Of a stretch of DNA of 38,399 bases, positions 1-7,760 are shown in pieces. A program made the translations under genes and the position numbers. The notes under the pieces are model-generated. The model was not told the DNA's origin. It was given only the letters and a program-made list of their open reading frames with translations, and made no database searches. Source of the DNA: Afipia birgiae 34632 (GTDB lineage Bacteria; Pseudomonadota; Alphaproteobacteria; Rhizobiales; Xanthobacteraceae); assembly GCF_000308295.2 (NCBI RefSeq), contig NZ_HG326653.1, forward strand, positions 587,189-625,587, in the 5' to 3' direction. How positions within the stretch are numbered: the stretch's first letter is position 1; each line of letters starts with the position of its first letter.

Positions 1-1140
1 TGGGCGTCGCATGCGGTGCTGGGCTTTCGGTGCAGCAAGGGCGACTGGGACGGCGCGTTGACGATCCTGGAAAACAATCTGGCTGCCGGATTGATCGATC
101 CCGCGCCCTACAAGCGCCAGCGCGGCGTGTTGCTCACGGCGCGCGCCCTCGATCTTGAAACCACCGACCGCGACAAGTCGCGCGCCAGCGTGACGGAGGC
201 CGTGAAGCTTGCACCGACGCTGGTGCCCGCCGCGACACTCGCCGCCAAGTTTCTCAGCGAGAGCAACCAGACCCGCCGCGCCATGCAGGTGATCGAAGCC
301 GCATGGATCGCTCAGCCGCATCCCGATCTTGCGGATGCCTATGCGCATGTGCGCCTCGGCGATTCCGCGCTGAACCGGCTGAACCGCGTTGAAAAACTCG
401 CAGCCAAGGTGCCCGGACATATCGAAGGCGCGCTCGCGGTGGCGCGTGCCGCCATCGATGCCGGAGAATTTGCCCGCGCCCGCGAGGCGCTGGCGCCGTT
501 CACCGACGCGCCGACCCAGCGGGTCGCCATTCTGATGGCCGAACTGGAACGCGCCGAGCACGGCGACGGCGGCAACGCACGAAGCTGGATGCTGCGCGCA
601 GTTCGCGCCGGGCTGGATCCGGCGTGGACCGCCGACGGCTACGTTTCGGAGCGCTGGCGGCCGGTGTCGCCGGTGACCGGGCGTCTCGACGCGTTTCAGT
701 GGCTTACGCCGGTTGCGGCTCTCCCTTCCGAGAAAGCGCCGGTGCTTGAGGCCGAGATCGCAGACGAGCCTGCGCTGCCGCCGCCTTTGGAGGCGAGCCC
801 GGTGACGACATTGCCACTCCCACCCGTGACGTCGCAGGACAACGAGCCTGTACCGGCTCCTGTCGCCGCGTCGCCCCCGCCGTCGGCTCCCACTCCGGAT
901 CCCGTCCCGCCCGCAGCTGCGCCGGTGACCGTCAACGTCCCGCCCCCGGTGTTTCGTCCGCGGCGGGATATCGAGAAAGCGGATTCGTCGCGAATTCCGG
1001 CCGTGATCCCCATCGTCCGGGCGCCGGACGACCCGGGCGTCGCCGACGAGATCGTGGAGGAGGAGTTCGACGATCCGGTCCGGCCGGAACCGGCGCAACC
1101 CGGCGGCTGGAAGGGCTTTTTGTCCCGTCTTGTCAGTTGA
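1..1140 (+). CDS. HemY-like N-terminal domain / TPR membrane protein (5' truncated by window edge)
   Basis: The frame is open from the first base (the window begins in codons reading WASHAV before LGFRCSKGDW) and stops at 1138-1140, so only the C-terminal 379 codons are present. The alpha-helical repeats (about residues 1-210), rich in Ala/Leu/Arg with phrases such as GDWDGAL and ALDLETTDRDKSRA, match the TPR part of the HemY-like family (COG3898) found beside haem biosynthesis genes in Rhizobiales. The last third is a Pro/Ala/Val-rich, low-complexity linker followed by a short conserved-looking tail ending GWKGFLSRLVS. The normal protein has N-terminal membrane segments, which lie outside the window. 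It is named after HemY by domain similarity only; it is not the protoporphyrinogen oxidase also called HemY. Its molecular role is not established. tRNA-Thr follows 129 bp downstream. Confidence 0.85.
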   Translation, partial: WASHAVLGFRCSKGDWDGALTILENNLAAGLIDPAPYKRQRGVLLTARALDLETTDRDKSRASVTEAVKLAPTLVPAATLAAKFLSESNQTRRAMQVIEAAWIAQPHPDLADAYAHVRLGDSALNRLNRVEKLAAKVPGHIEGALAVARAAIDAGEFARAREALAPFTDAPTQRVAILMAELERAEHGDGGNARSWMLRAVRAGLDPAWTADGYVSERWRPVSPVTGRLDAFQWLTPVAALPSEKAPVLEAEIADEPALPPPLEASPVTTLPLPPVTSQDNEPVPAPVAASPPPSAPTPDPVPPAAAPVTVNVPPPVFRPRRDIEKADSSRIPAVIPIVRAPDDPGVADEIVEEEFDDPVRPEPAQPGGWKGFLSRLVS

Positions 1141-1269
1141 TTAGGAACTAGCAGGCATCTTCGGCGCCAAACCTGATCGTCGGGTCAGAAAAGCGCCTCG
1201 CGGACGCAGCCGATGTTGCAAAGCGGGGCTCTGGCCAGTATCAGGTGCGGATACCGATCTCGCGTTTTC

Positions 1270-1345
1270 GCCGCCTTAGCTCAGCTGGTAGAGCACCTCA
1301 TTCGTAATGAGGGGGTCGTAGGTTCGAATCCTATAGGCGGCACCA
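1270..1345 (+). tRNA. tRNA-Thr (anticodon CGU)
   Basis: A full cloverleaf can be drawn. The acceptor stem pairs GCCGCCT (1270-1276) with AGGCGGC (1335-1341), the discriminator is A1342 and CCA is encoded at 1343-1345. The D-arm carries AGCTCAGCTGGTAGAGC. The anticodon stem CCTCA/TGAGG encloses loop TTCGTAA with anticodon CGT at 1303-1305. The T-arm is GTAGG-TTCGAAT-CCTAT. The 76-nt length with encoded CCA is standard. It reads ACG codons, which are frequent at this GC content. The T-arm half is partly repeated at 2404-2422. Confidence 0.97.
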
Positions 1346-1565
1346 CTCTTCTCAGCACGGCTGGGCGCGACATGACGGGATCCGGGACATCGAACACCAC
1401 ACAGACAGGTTGATGAACACTTCAGCGGCTTTGTTCCGGCGCGCCGGTGACACGCCGGTTTGCGAACAAGTGGCTTGCCTCAACCTATCCCCAATTTGAA
1501 CGTTGAGATGCAGCTTCTCACGAAATTTGGCACATGCCGCAGCAACCACGCGCAAGGAAACAACA

Positions 1566-1742
1566 ATGACCGATAGAGAAAAGATTCTGGCCGCCCTTCG
1601 CGAAAAGCCGCTGAAGATTTTCGACGTGATGAAGCGCGTGAACATCAAAAATCAGGAGGATTGCCAGTCGCTCCTTCTGAAGATGCGCGATGAGGGCCTT
1701 GTGCGATTCGATATTCACAAGGGCGTTTGGCTGATCGGCTGA
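1566..1742 (+). CDS. small winged-helix-like hypothetical protein (58 aa)
   Basis: The start at 1566 follows a purine-rich Shine-Dalgarno stretch (AAGGAAACAAC) at about 1555, whereas the longer frame opening at 1503 has no such signal. The product begins MTDREKILAALREKPLKIFD and reads as helix, helix, helix, then a beta wing (GLVRFDIHKGVWLIG). That order resembles a minimal winged-helix DNA-binding domain such as those in small MarR/ArsR-like or DUF proteins. There is no dimerisation or ligand domain. DNA binding is therefore an inference from secondary-structure pattern alone. The gene is the first after tRNA-Thr in a patch of small orphan genes, and it ends 57 bp before the next start. I do not recognise a named family. 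Confidence 0.7.
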   Translation: MTDREKILAALREKPLKIFDVMKRVNIKNQEDCQSLLLKMRDEGLVRFDIHKGVWLIG

Positions 1743-1798
1743 TCGTGACGCCGATCGCAGAAGCAACCTTTCCGAAACATCACCCAGCGGGTTTTTTG

Positions 1799-2053
1799 AT
1801 GAAGTTTCTCCAAATCTCAGTCATGGTGGCCGCATTGCTAGGAGCGACGCAGAGTTCTGCGAAGGTCGAGCAATGTCGCTTCATCGATTCAAAGCCGGAT
1901 CGGGAAGCCTGCTATGATCGTCAGGCCAAGGCGCTCGCGGCAAAGAAAGCAGAAACTGCCGCGAAGCCAAGGACAGTGGATCCGATCGAGCAAATGAAGC
2001 AGGACGATGAAGCGCTGTCGCTCCGGCTGAAGAACATCTGCCGGGGCTGCTGA
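1799..2053 (+). CDS. small secreted/periplasmic hypothetical protein (84 aa)
   Basis: The ATG at 1799 is chosen because it gives a clean N-terminal signal peptide: MKFLQISVMVAALLGATQSSA followed by KVEQC. The longer frame from 1727 overlaps the previous gene and would bury that signal. The mature part has four cysteines: an early C...C pair in the pattern CRFIDSKPDREACYD, and CRGC at the end. The first pattern resembles short periplasmic proteins of the general form CxxI..xxRLxCYD seen in many proteobacteria, some near secretion systems. The middle is charged and probably helical (RTVDPIEQMKQDDEALSLRLK). Function is unknown; export is the only supported inference. Confidence 0.65.
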   Translation: MKFLQISVMVAALLGATQSSAKVEQCRFIDSKPDREACYDRQAKALAAKKAETAAKPRTVDPIEQMKQDDEALSLRLKNICRGC

Positions 2054-2068
2054 AGGCGTGCCAAGCGC

Positions 2069-2293
2069 TTACGAGAATCTCGTCCGCTCTCTTTTCGCTG
2101 CATCATAGATTTCGATCTGCAGCATTTTATACTTGGTCAGCAGTTCGGCTGCCGCAGTCTTGGCGGACGCCTCGTCGTTGTACTGGGTTTTGAAGTGGCC
2201 ATCGACCACGAGCGTAAAGCCCTCAGCAGGCGGAACGTCTGCCCGTTGGATCTTGCGCGGCTCTTCGTCGGGGAGTGTGAGTGGTTTTTTCAT
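2069..2293 (-). CDS. small conserved-looking hypothetical protein (74 aa)
   Basis: The start at 2293 gives MKKPLTLPDEEPRKIQRADV and avoids a longer frame whose first residues (GFEPTNL) are the antisense reading of a tRNA T-arm at 2404-2430 and are not a real N-terminus. The product is soluble and charged, with a core DVPPAEGFTLVVDGHFKTQY and a helical C-terminal half (DEASAKTAAAELLTKYKMLQ), as in small alpha/beta proteins. I recall similar short hypothetical proteins in Bradyrhizobium but no function. It converges with the upstream plus-strand small gene, leaving only 15 bp between the two stops. No signal peptide or membrane segment is seen. Confidence 0.7.
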   Translation of the reverse strand: MKKPLTLPDEEPRKIQRADVPPAEGFTLVVDGHFKTQYNDEASAKTAAAELLTKYKMLQIEIYDAAKRERTRFS

Positions 2294-2403
2294 GTTCGCC
2301 TGTGCTCGTTGTTTGGGATAGCCTAGCACGGCAGAACTTGCGTGCTGGCTAAATTCGATGATGGAACGGTTTTTGAACTGATTAAATTCAGGAACCTTGA
2401 GGT

Positions 2404-2430
2404 TCGTTGGTTCGAATCCTATCAAATCCA
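2404..2430 (+). other. tRNA T-arm/3'-end-like fragment (possible attachment-site remnant)
   Basis: Bases 2404-2422 match 18 of 19 bases of tRNA-Thr at 1316-1334 (T-loop TTCGAAT plus both sides). The fragment then diverges (CAAAT) but ends in CCA at 2428-2430. No D-arm or anticodon arm is present upstream, and the copied T-stem now contains a T-T mismatch. This is what a decayed tRNA 3' end at an old integration junction could look like. The T-loop consensus is shared by many tRNAs, so an origin from another tRNA is possible. Confidence 0.45.
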
Positions 2431-2466
2431 TGATCAGCTTGAGCCAAGCGCATCATAGCGTGTGAC

Positions 2467-3402
2467 CTAGCGCGGTCTGTTGGTGTTTGCCTCGCGATCA
2501 GCTTTTCGCAAACGAATGAATAATTCCCACGCTCTCGGAAACTCTGGGCTTTCAGGCGCTATGGCCAATAATGCCCGAAGCGCGTCTGTTATCTCGCTGG
2601 CAGCGGGAGGTGTTTTGGTCCGCCCGGCCTTGTAAGCTGTCCAGCGCTCATCAACATCCGTGGCATAGGAAATCGCTTCGCTATTGGAGCGTGTGAGAGG
2701 TGCCTCATTCAGAGGATCGCCCGAGGGAAATTTCGGCCATGCTGAAGGCGGTCGATCGCTTCGCCACTCGCCTTCATTTCCCAAAGTTGCAGTGAAGGAT
2801 GATTTTTGCGCACCAGTTCGAGCGGCGGCCATTTGACCGGCCTGGGGCGCGACTCTCTTCGAGTCCTGAGTTCCAGATTTGAGCGCATCCGGTGATTGTG
2901 CGCTCGGGACGTTCTTCAAGAGATCGCTCTTCAATAAGTCCGATGGGTCCTTTTGAGGAACAGATTTCAAAAGTTTTTTGGCCATCTCCAGGGCTTGGGG
3001 AGACGTTTTGTCTTCTTCCTCGATTACCGGGCATGGCCTGAATGCAGCGTGGCTCTTGGAAATCGTTCCGTCGTCATCGATACGCGCATAATCGTTCCGG
3101 AGGTCATAAACGAACTCGCGGTAACCTGCGTAGCTGCCGGATTTGTCTTTGCCGTTGACCTTGCCGCAAACATACTTGGCCTTATCAACTTCCACTGTTC
3201 GGAGCGCATCAAATTCGGCCGAAGCAGGATTGATCAAAAGCTTGGATACCGCCGCGCGCGCTTTTGATCTATCAGCGGCTAGAAGTGAACCTATTGAGTC
3301 GAATAGTAAAATATCCAACAAAGTGCTGTACGGAAACATTGTTTGCAGCGCGAAGAACCCCGCACCGAAGCCGACTGATATTAGCGCGGCGACCTTGTTC
3401 AT
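2467..3402 (-). CDS. membrane-anchored hypothetical protein (311 aa), orphan
   Basis: It starts MNKVAALISVGFGAGFFALQ; the hydrophobic stretch (about residues 4-45) would act as an uncleaved anchor or signal. Next comes a compact domain (about 50-120) with RSKARAAVSKLLINPASAEF and KYVCGKVNGKDKSGSYAGYR, which resembles small conserved domains found in phage-associated or rhizobial hypothetical proteins, where a KYVCGxVNxK pattern is common. The rest is hydrophilic and Ser/Pro/Lys-rich, partly disordered, ending in a helical segment (SPEFPRAWELFIRLRKADRE). Codon use is less GC-biased than in neighbouring housekeeping genes, consistent with recent acquisition. No enzyme motif is visible. It lies downstream of the tRNA-like fragment at 2404. 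Confidence 0.7.
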   Translation of the reverse strand: MNKVAALISVGFGAGFFALQTMFPYSTLLDILLFDSIGSLLAADRSKARAAVSKLLINPASAEFDALRTVEVDKAKYVCGKVNGKDKSGSYAGYREFVYDLRNDYARIDDDGTISKSHAAFRPCPVIEEEDKTSPQALEMAKKLLKSVPQKDPSDLLKSDLLKNVPSAQSPDALKSGTQDSKRVAPQAGQMAAARTGAQKSSFTATLGNEGEWRSDRPPSAWPKFPSGDPLNEAPLTRSNSEAISYATDVDERWTAYKAGRTKTPPAASEITDALRALLAIAPESPEFPRAWELFIRLRKADREANTNRPR

Positions 3403-3723
3403 TCCAAATTGCCCGATACCGGTATCCCGCGGTCGGGAGCAACCATATGCAAGATTATTTAGGGGTTAGTGAACGCCAGTCTCGAAAAGGGCATGCCGCC
3501 GTCAATTGACCCCGTCTTCGGGCCGGCCAGTTGCAATCAGCACGTCGAGACTTAACCCGCAATTCTCGTGAAATCCGGCTGCCTGCGCTCGGCGAGTGTT
3601 CGCCGCGTTCCAGCGCCATTGCGCTTGTTGTCCGCCTGTGTCGAAATGGAGGCACTAAAAACAAGCGCGGTCAGGCAGCCGTTGTCAGTCGGCGTCATGA
3701 GCGCGCACCCAGGGAGAGTGGTC
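3403..3723. other. intergenic region with no supported gene
   Basis: This 321-bp stretch separates the divergent orphan gene and the Bug receptor. Open frames here are short, overlap one another and lack ribosome-binding sites. The 5' part has lower GC, like the orphan gene; GC rises after about 3500, which may mark the right edge of the accessory patch. No repeat, tRNA or terminator was recognised. Confidence 0.5.
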
Positions 3724-4695
3724 ATGCGTTTTGTTGCCGCCGCGCTCGCGGTGCTTTGCCTTGTCTTTCAGAATGCCTCGCCCGGCCACGCGCAGGACAC
3801 CTGGCCGTCGCGCAACGTCACCATCATTGTGCCGTTCACCGCCGGCGGCACGGCTGACCTGTTTGCGCGGCTGCTCGCCAGCCATATGCAGGTGACGTTC
3901 GGCCAGTCCTTCGTCGTTGAAAATCGCGGCGGCGCGGGCGGCAATATCGGCGCGGCTGCAGTCGCCAAGGCCCCCAACGACGGCTACACGCTGCTGCTTG
4001 GCACCGTCAGCACCCATGCCATCAACCCGACGCTGTATTCGAACCTGACCTTCGATGCGGCCAAGGATTTCCAGCCGGTTTCGCTGATCGCACGGCTGCC
4101 GAACATGCTGGTGGTGAAGAATTCGATGCCGGTGAAAAACGTCGCCGAGTTCGTTGCCTACGTGAAAGCCAATCCCGACAAGCTGAACTACGGATCGTCC
4201 GGCGTCGGAACCTCGATCCATCTTGCGGCCGAACTCTTCAAGATCGCGACCGGAACGAAAATGACCCATGTGCCGTATCGCTCATCCAACGAGATCATGC
4301 AGAACCTGACCGGAGGGCATATCGATCTCGCTTTCGACAACATCACGCTGGCGTGGCCGCAGGCCAAGGCCGGCACGGTGCGCGCACTTGGCGTTACGAG
4401 TCCCGAGCGGTCTCCGACGGCGCCCGAAGTGCCGCCGATCGCCGATACGCTGAAGGGCTTTGACGCGACCTCGTGGCACGGGCTGTTCGCCCCGGCTGGC
4501 ACCCCGCGCCCGATTGTCGAGAAAATGGCGGTGGAGATGAAGCGCATTCTCCAGATGCCGGAGACGGTGACCAAGCTCACGGACATCGGCGCAGTGCCGT
4601 CACCGATGACCCCGGATCAATTCACCGCCTTCATTGCCAGCGAACGTGCGAAATGGGCCGAGGTGGTCAAGGCGTCAGGGGCGACGGCGAATTGA
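3724..4695 (+). CDS. Bug/TctC-family periplasmic solute receptor (orphan)
   Basis: The start at 3724 is preceded by AGGGAGAG (3711-3718) and gives a normal signal peptide, MRFVAAALAVLCLVFQNASP then GHAQDTW; frames opening earlier (3568, 3697) only add non-signal residues. The mature protein begins WPSRNVTIIVPFTAGGTADL, the hallmark of Bug (Bordetella uptake gene)/TctC receptors, and keeps family phrases such as VENRGGAGGNIG, NYGSSGVGTSIHLAAELF and LAPAGTP-like text near the end. These proteins bind carboxylated ligands (tricarboxylates, aromatic acids) in the periplasm and normally serve a TctAB permease. No tctA or tctB is nearby, as for many expanded Bug paralogues. Length (323 aa) is normal. 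The ligand cannot be inferred. Confidence 0.92.
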   Translation: MRFVAAALAVLCLVFQNASPGHAQDTWPSRNVTIIVPFTAGGTADLFARLLASHMQVTFGQSFVVENRGGAGGNIGAAAVAKAPNDGYTLLLGTVSTHAINPTLYSNLTFDAAKDFQPVSLIARLPNMLVVKNSMPVKNVAEFVAYVKANPDKLNYGSSGVGTSIHLAAELFKIATGTKMTHVPYRSSNEIMQNLTGGHIDLAFDNITLAWPQAKAGTVRALGVTSPERSPTAPEVPPIADTLKGFDATSWHGLFAPAGTPRPIVEKMAVEMKRILQMPETVTKLTDIGAVPSPMTPDQFTAFIASERAKWAEVVKASGATAN

Positions 4696-4719
4696 GTACA
4701 TCTGAATTGAACGCGCTCT

Positions 4720-4806
4720 CTCCGCTCATTCCCGCGCAAGCGGGAATCCGGTTGTTGAGGCCGGAAGGACTGGGTCTCCGCTTCGCGGGGACGAGCGGGA
4801 TAGTTC
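4720..4806. repeat. palindromic intergenic repeat (REP-like)
   Basis: An internal hairpin ATTCCCGC-GCAA-GCGGGAAT is followed by a second GC-rich segment (CTTCGCGGGGACGAGCGGGA) that pairs imperfectly with the first arm (TCCGCTCATTCCCGC). The layout matches the REP-like elements scattered in intergenic DNA of Bradyrhizobium-type genomes. It sits between the Bug gene and the P450 gene and may also limit read-through. Confidence 0.7.
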
Positions 4807-4882
4807 GTCAGGTGTTCACGGCCGGTTGCGCCCGGAACGTGCCACAGTTCAGGCGGATCATCGGTCGAACAGAAGGTGACGC

Positions 4883-6271
4883 ATGAGCATTGCCGAAATC
4901 CTTGACGCGCCGCTGACCAGGGCACCCTTGATCCCGCCGCGGCCGCCGCTCGCGCCGGACGACCTGTCTGCGCTCGGCCGGCTCGCCCTGATCCGCAGCA
5001 ATGCCATCGCAAGCTGGGGCCAGCGCGCCTACGAAGACGACATCATTCAGGGACGGTTCTTCGGGCGCAGCAGCTTCATTCTCAACACCCCGGATGCGAT
5101 CCGGCATGTGCTCGTTGAGAACTACGAGAACTACACCCGCACCCCGGCGGGCATCCGGGTGCTGCGGCCGATCCTCGGCGAGGGGCTTCTGCTGGCGGAA
5201 GGCCGGGCCTGGAAAAACCAGCGCCGCACGCTGGCGCCGGCCTTCGCGCCGCGCGCCATTCCTCTCCTCATTCCGCACATGCTGGCGGCGACCGATGATG
5301 CGATCGGTGCGTTGCGCCACGAATGCGGCAAGCCGGTCGATCTGCGCGAAGCCATGCAGCGGCTGGCGCTCGATATCGCCGGACGCACCATGTTTTCGTT
5401 CGAGCTCGACAGGCACGGTCCGGCGCTGCGGGGCTTTGTCAACGACTACGGTGACCGCCTCGCGCAGCCGCGTTTCTTCGATCTGCTGCTGCCGCTGGGC
5501 TGGCCGAGCCCCAGCGATGTTTCCCGCGCAATGTTCAGGCGGCGATGGACACGATTCATGCGCGGGCTGATCACCGAGCGCCGCGCCTTGGGGACAAGCG
5601 GTGGTGCGCCGCGCGACCTGTTCGACCTGATGGTGGCCGCGCGCGATCCAGAAACCAATGAGGCCTTTTCCGACGAACAGCTCGGCGATCAGGTCTCGAC
5701 CATGATTCTCGCCGGTCATGAGACCACGGCGACAGCGCTGTTCTGGTCGCTTTATCTGCTGGCGCTGGACCCGGCGACGCAGGACGAGCTGGCGGCGGAG
5801 GCGAAGGGCGCGCTTGCGGCCGGCGCGCTCGATGTCGCCCGGCTGACCTTCACCCGCGCGGTGCTTGACGAGACCATGCGGCTTTATCCGCCCGCGTTCC
5901 TGATCGTGCGCGCCGCCGCCGGTCCCGATACGGTGGCCGGCGCGAGCATTGCCAGAAGGGATGTGGTGCTGATCTCGCCGTGGCTGCTGCACCGGCATGA
6001 AAAGCTTTGGGACCAGCCCAATGCCTTCCGCCCGTCCCGTTTCCTGCCCGGCAACCAGCCGCCGGATCGCTTCGCCTATCTGCCGTTCGGGGTCGGGCCG
6101 CGGGTCTGCATCGGCGCACAGTTCGCGCTGACCGAGGCCACGCTGGCGCTGGCGAAGCTGATCGGCACCTTCAAGGTGGAACTGCTCGACCGCGAGCCGG
6201 TGACGCCGGTCGGCGTGGTGACGACGCAGCCGGACCGTTCGCCGATGTTCAGGATCGTGCGGCGCGACTGA
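4883..6271 (+). CDS. cytochrome P450 monooxygenase
   Basis: All P450 landmarks are present: the C-helix W(K)NQRR near residue 112, the I-helix oxygen-activation motif AGHETTA (about 276-282), the K-helix ExxR in DETMRLYPP (about 330), and the haem loop FGVGPRVCIG with thiolate Cys409 (codon 6107-6109). At 462 aa with no N-terminal membrane anchor it is a soluble bacterial P450. The fatty-acid-type character (ETTA, LAPAF, ETMRLYPPAF) recalls CYP102/CYP4-like classes more than camphor-type enzymes. No ferredoxin or reductase gene is adjacent, so redox partners must be elsewhere. The ATG at 4883 is followed by a Pro-rich lead-in typical of the family. Substrate is unknown. It stands as a single gene, 232 bp before the TRAP operon. 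Confidence 0.95.
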   Translation: MSIAEILDAPLTRAPLIPPRPPLAPDDLSALGRLALIRSNAIASWGQRAYEDDIIQGRFFGRSSFILNTPDAIRHVLVENYENYTRTPAGIRVLRPILGEGLLLAEGRAWKNQRRTLAPAFAPRAIPLLIPHMLAATDDAIGALRHECGKPVDLREAMQRLALDIAGRTMFSFELDRHGPALRGFVNDYGDRLAQPRFFDLLLPLGWPSPSDVSRAMFRRRWTRFMRGLITERRALGTSGGAPRDLFDLMVAARDPETNEAFSDEQLGDQVSTMILAGHETTATALFWSLYLLALDPATQDELAAEAKGALAAGALDVARLTFTRAVLDETMRLYPPAFLIVRAAAGPDTVAGASIARRDVVLISPWLLHRHEKLWDQPNAFRPSRFLPGNQPPDRFAYLPFGVGPRVCIGAQFALTEATLALAKLIGTFKVELLDREPVTPVGVVTTQPDRSPMFRIVRRD

Positions 6272-6503
6272 TCGTCGGCGTCATTCGCATTCGTGGAAGT
6301 CGTGTTGCGGCGCGATGAAACCGGCGCGGCATTAACAATCCACACGCGGCCTTATTCCAAAGTCGTAGATAGAATCGTCGACTGCCGCGTCGAAGAGTCG
6401 CATTCATCCGATCATTCTTGCCAAATCCCCTCGCAAGCCTTTGTCTTGCCATCAATCAAAAAGGGCCGGTTCAAGAAGAACGGGCTTAGCAGGGGAGAAC
6501 GCC

Positions 6504-7652
6504 ATGACGAAACGACACAAAGACAAGACTTCAAGCGAGAAGACCTCCAGCCGCCGCAACTTTCTGAAAGTTGCCGCCGCGGGCGCAGCCGCCACAGTCG
6601 CCACGCCGGCTCTCGCGCAGACCGGGCCGACCAACATGCGCTTCCAGAGCACATGGCCGGCCAAGGATATCTTCCACGAATACGCCCTCGACTACGCCAA
6701 GAAGGTCAACGACATGACCGGCGGCGATCTCAAGATCGAAGTGCTGCCAGCGGGCGCGGTCGTCCCCGCCTTCCAGTTGCTGGAAGCGGTGTCCAAGGGA
6801 ACGCTCGACGGCGGCCACGGCGTGCTCGCCTATCACTACGGCAAGCAGAACGCCCTGGCACTGTGGGGTTCGGGTCCGGGCTACGCGATGGACGCCAACA
6901 TGCTGCTCGCCTGGCACAAGTACGGCGGCGGCAAGCAACTGCTCGAAAAGCTCTATAATTCGATCGGCGCCAACGTCGTCTCGTTCCCTTATGGCCCGAT
7001 GCCGTCGCAGCCGCTCGGCTGGTTCAAGAAGCCGGTGACCAAGGCCGATGACCTGAAGGGCGTCAAGTTCCGCACGGTCGGCATCTCGATCGACGTGTTC
7101 ACCGGCATGGGCGCTGCGGTGAATGCGCTGCCTGGCGGTGAAATCGTCTCGGCGATGGATCGCGGCCTGCTCGACGCGGCGGAATTCAACAATGCCTCGT
7201 CGGATCGCGTGCTCGGCTTCCCGGACGTGTCCAAGGTCTGCATGTTGCAGAGCTATCACCAGAACGCCGAACAGTTCGAAATCATGTTCAACAAGGACAA
7301 GTACAACGCGCTGCCGGCAAAGATCAGGGCGATCCTCGACAACGCTGCTGAAGCGGCGGGACAGGATATGGCCTGGAAGGCGATCGACCGCTATTCCAAG
7401 GACTACGAGGAGATGCAGTCCAAGGACAAGGTGAAGTTCTACAAGACGCCGGATTCGGTGTTGCAGAAGCAGCTCGAGATCTTCGATCAGGTCGCCGAGA
7501 AGAAGTCGGCGGAAAACCCGCTGTTCAAGGAAATCGTTGAGTCCCAGATGGCCTTCGCCAAGCGCGCGACCCAGTGGGAGCAGGACACGATCACCAACCG
7601 GCGCATGGCTTACAACCATTACTTCGGACCGAACGCCAAGAAGAAGACCTGA
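6504..7652 (+). CDS. TRAP transporter substrate-binding protein, DctP family
   Basis: The start at 6504 follows AGGGGAGAACGCC, and the product has a twin-arginine leader with SRRNFLKV, a hydrophobic AAAGAAATVA stretch and a PALAQT cleavage region, so export is probably by Tat in folded form. The mature part starts TNMRFQSTWPAKDIFHEYAL and keeps DctP-family features: KVNDMTGGDLKIEVLPAGAV, and LKGVKFRTVGI with the conserved Arg that usually salt-bridges the substrate carboxylate. Length is 382 aa. The gene is first in a TRAP operon and is separated from the permease genes by a strong hairpin, as is common where the binding protein is needed in excess. Resemblance is to the mannitol/chloroaromatic annotated branch; the ligand is probably an organic acid, not determined. 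Confidence 0.93.
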   Translation: MTKRHKDKTSSEKTSSRRNFLKVAAAGAAATVATPALAQTGPTNMRFQSTWPAKDIFHEYALDYAKKVNDMTGGDLKIEVLPAGAVVPAFQLLEAVSKGTLDGGHGVLAYHYGKQNALALWGSGPGYAMDANMLLAWHKYGGGKQLLEKLYNSIGANVVSFPYGPMPSQPLGWFKKPVTKADDLKGVKFRTVGISIDVFTGMGAAVNALPGGEIVSAMDRGLLDAAEFNNASSDRVLGFPDVSKVCMLQSYHQNAEQFEIMFNKDKYNALPAKIRAILDNAAEAAGQDMAWKAIDRYSKDYEEMQSKDKVKFYKTPDSVLQKQLEIFDQVAEKKSAENPLFKEIVESQMAFAKRATQWEQDTITNRRMAYNHYFGPNAKKKT

Positions 7653-7674
7653 CGCAATAATCAGCACGAACAGC

Positions 7675-7709
7675 GCATCATCCGGGATGGCAATCCCGGA
7701 TGATGCTTT
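7675..7709 (+). terminator. intercistronic hairpin between TRAP SBP and permease genes
   Basis: A perfect 14-bp inverted repeat (GCATCATCCGGGAT at 7675-7688, loop GGCA, ATCCCGGATGATGC at 7693-7706) is followed by TTTG. The U-run is short, so it could be a weak attenuating terminator or an mRNA-stabilising hairpin that protects the upstream SBP message from 3' exonucleases. Either would raise SBP over permease. Confidence 0.75.
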
Positions 7710-7760
7710 GTATCGTTTCAACTGTTGCTCCGACCTTCTCATTACAGGTGACGGCCGCCC

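Noticed and set aside
1213..1413. 66-aa open frame reading LAQLVEHLIRNEGVVGSNPI
   Set aside because: It is the translation of tRNA-Thr; this phrase is the familiar artefact of translating a tRNA gene.
2294..2431. N-terminal extension of the small minus-strand gene (MDLIGFEPTNL...)
   Set aside because: The GFEPTNL text is the antisense reading of a tRNA T-arm; the internal ATG at 2293 fits better.
4808..5998. 396-aa open frame on the minus strand
   Set aside because: Antisense of the P450 gene, which has complete motifs on the plus strand.
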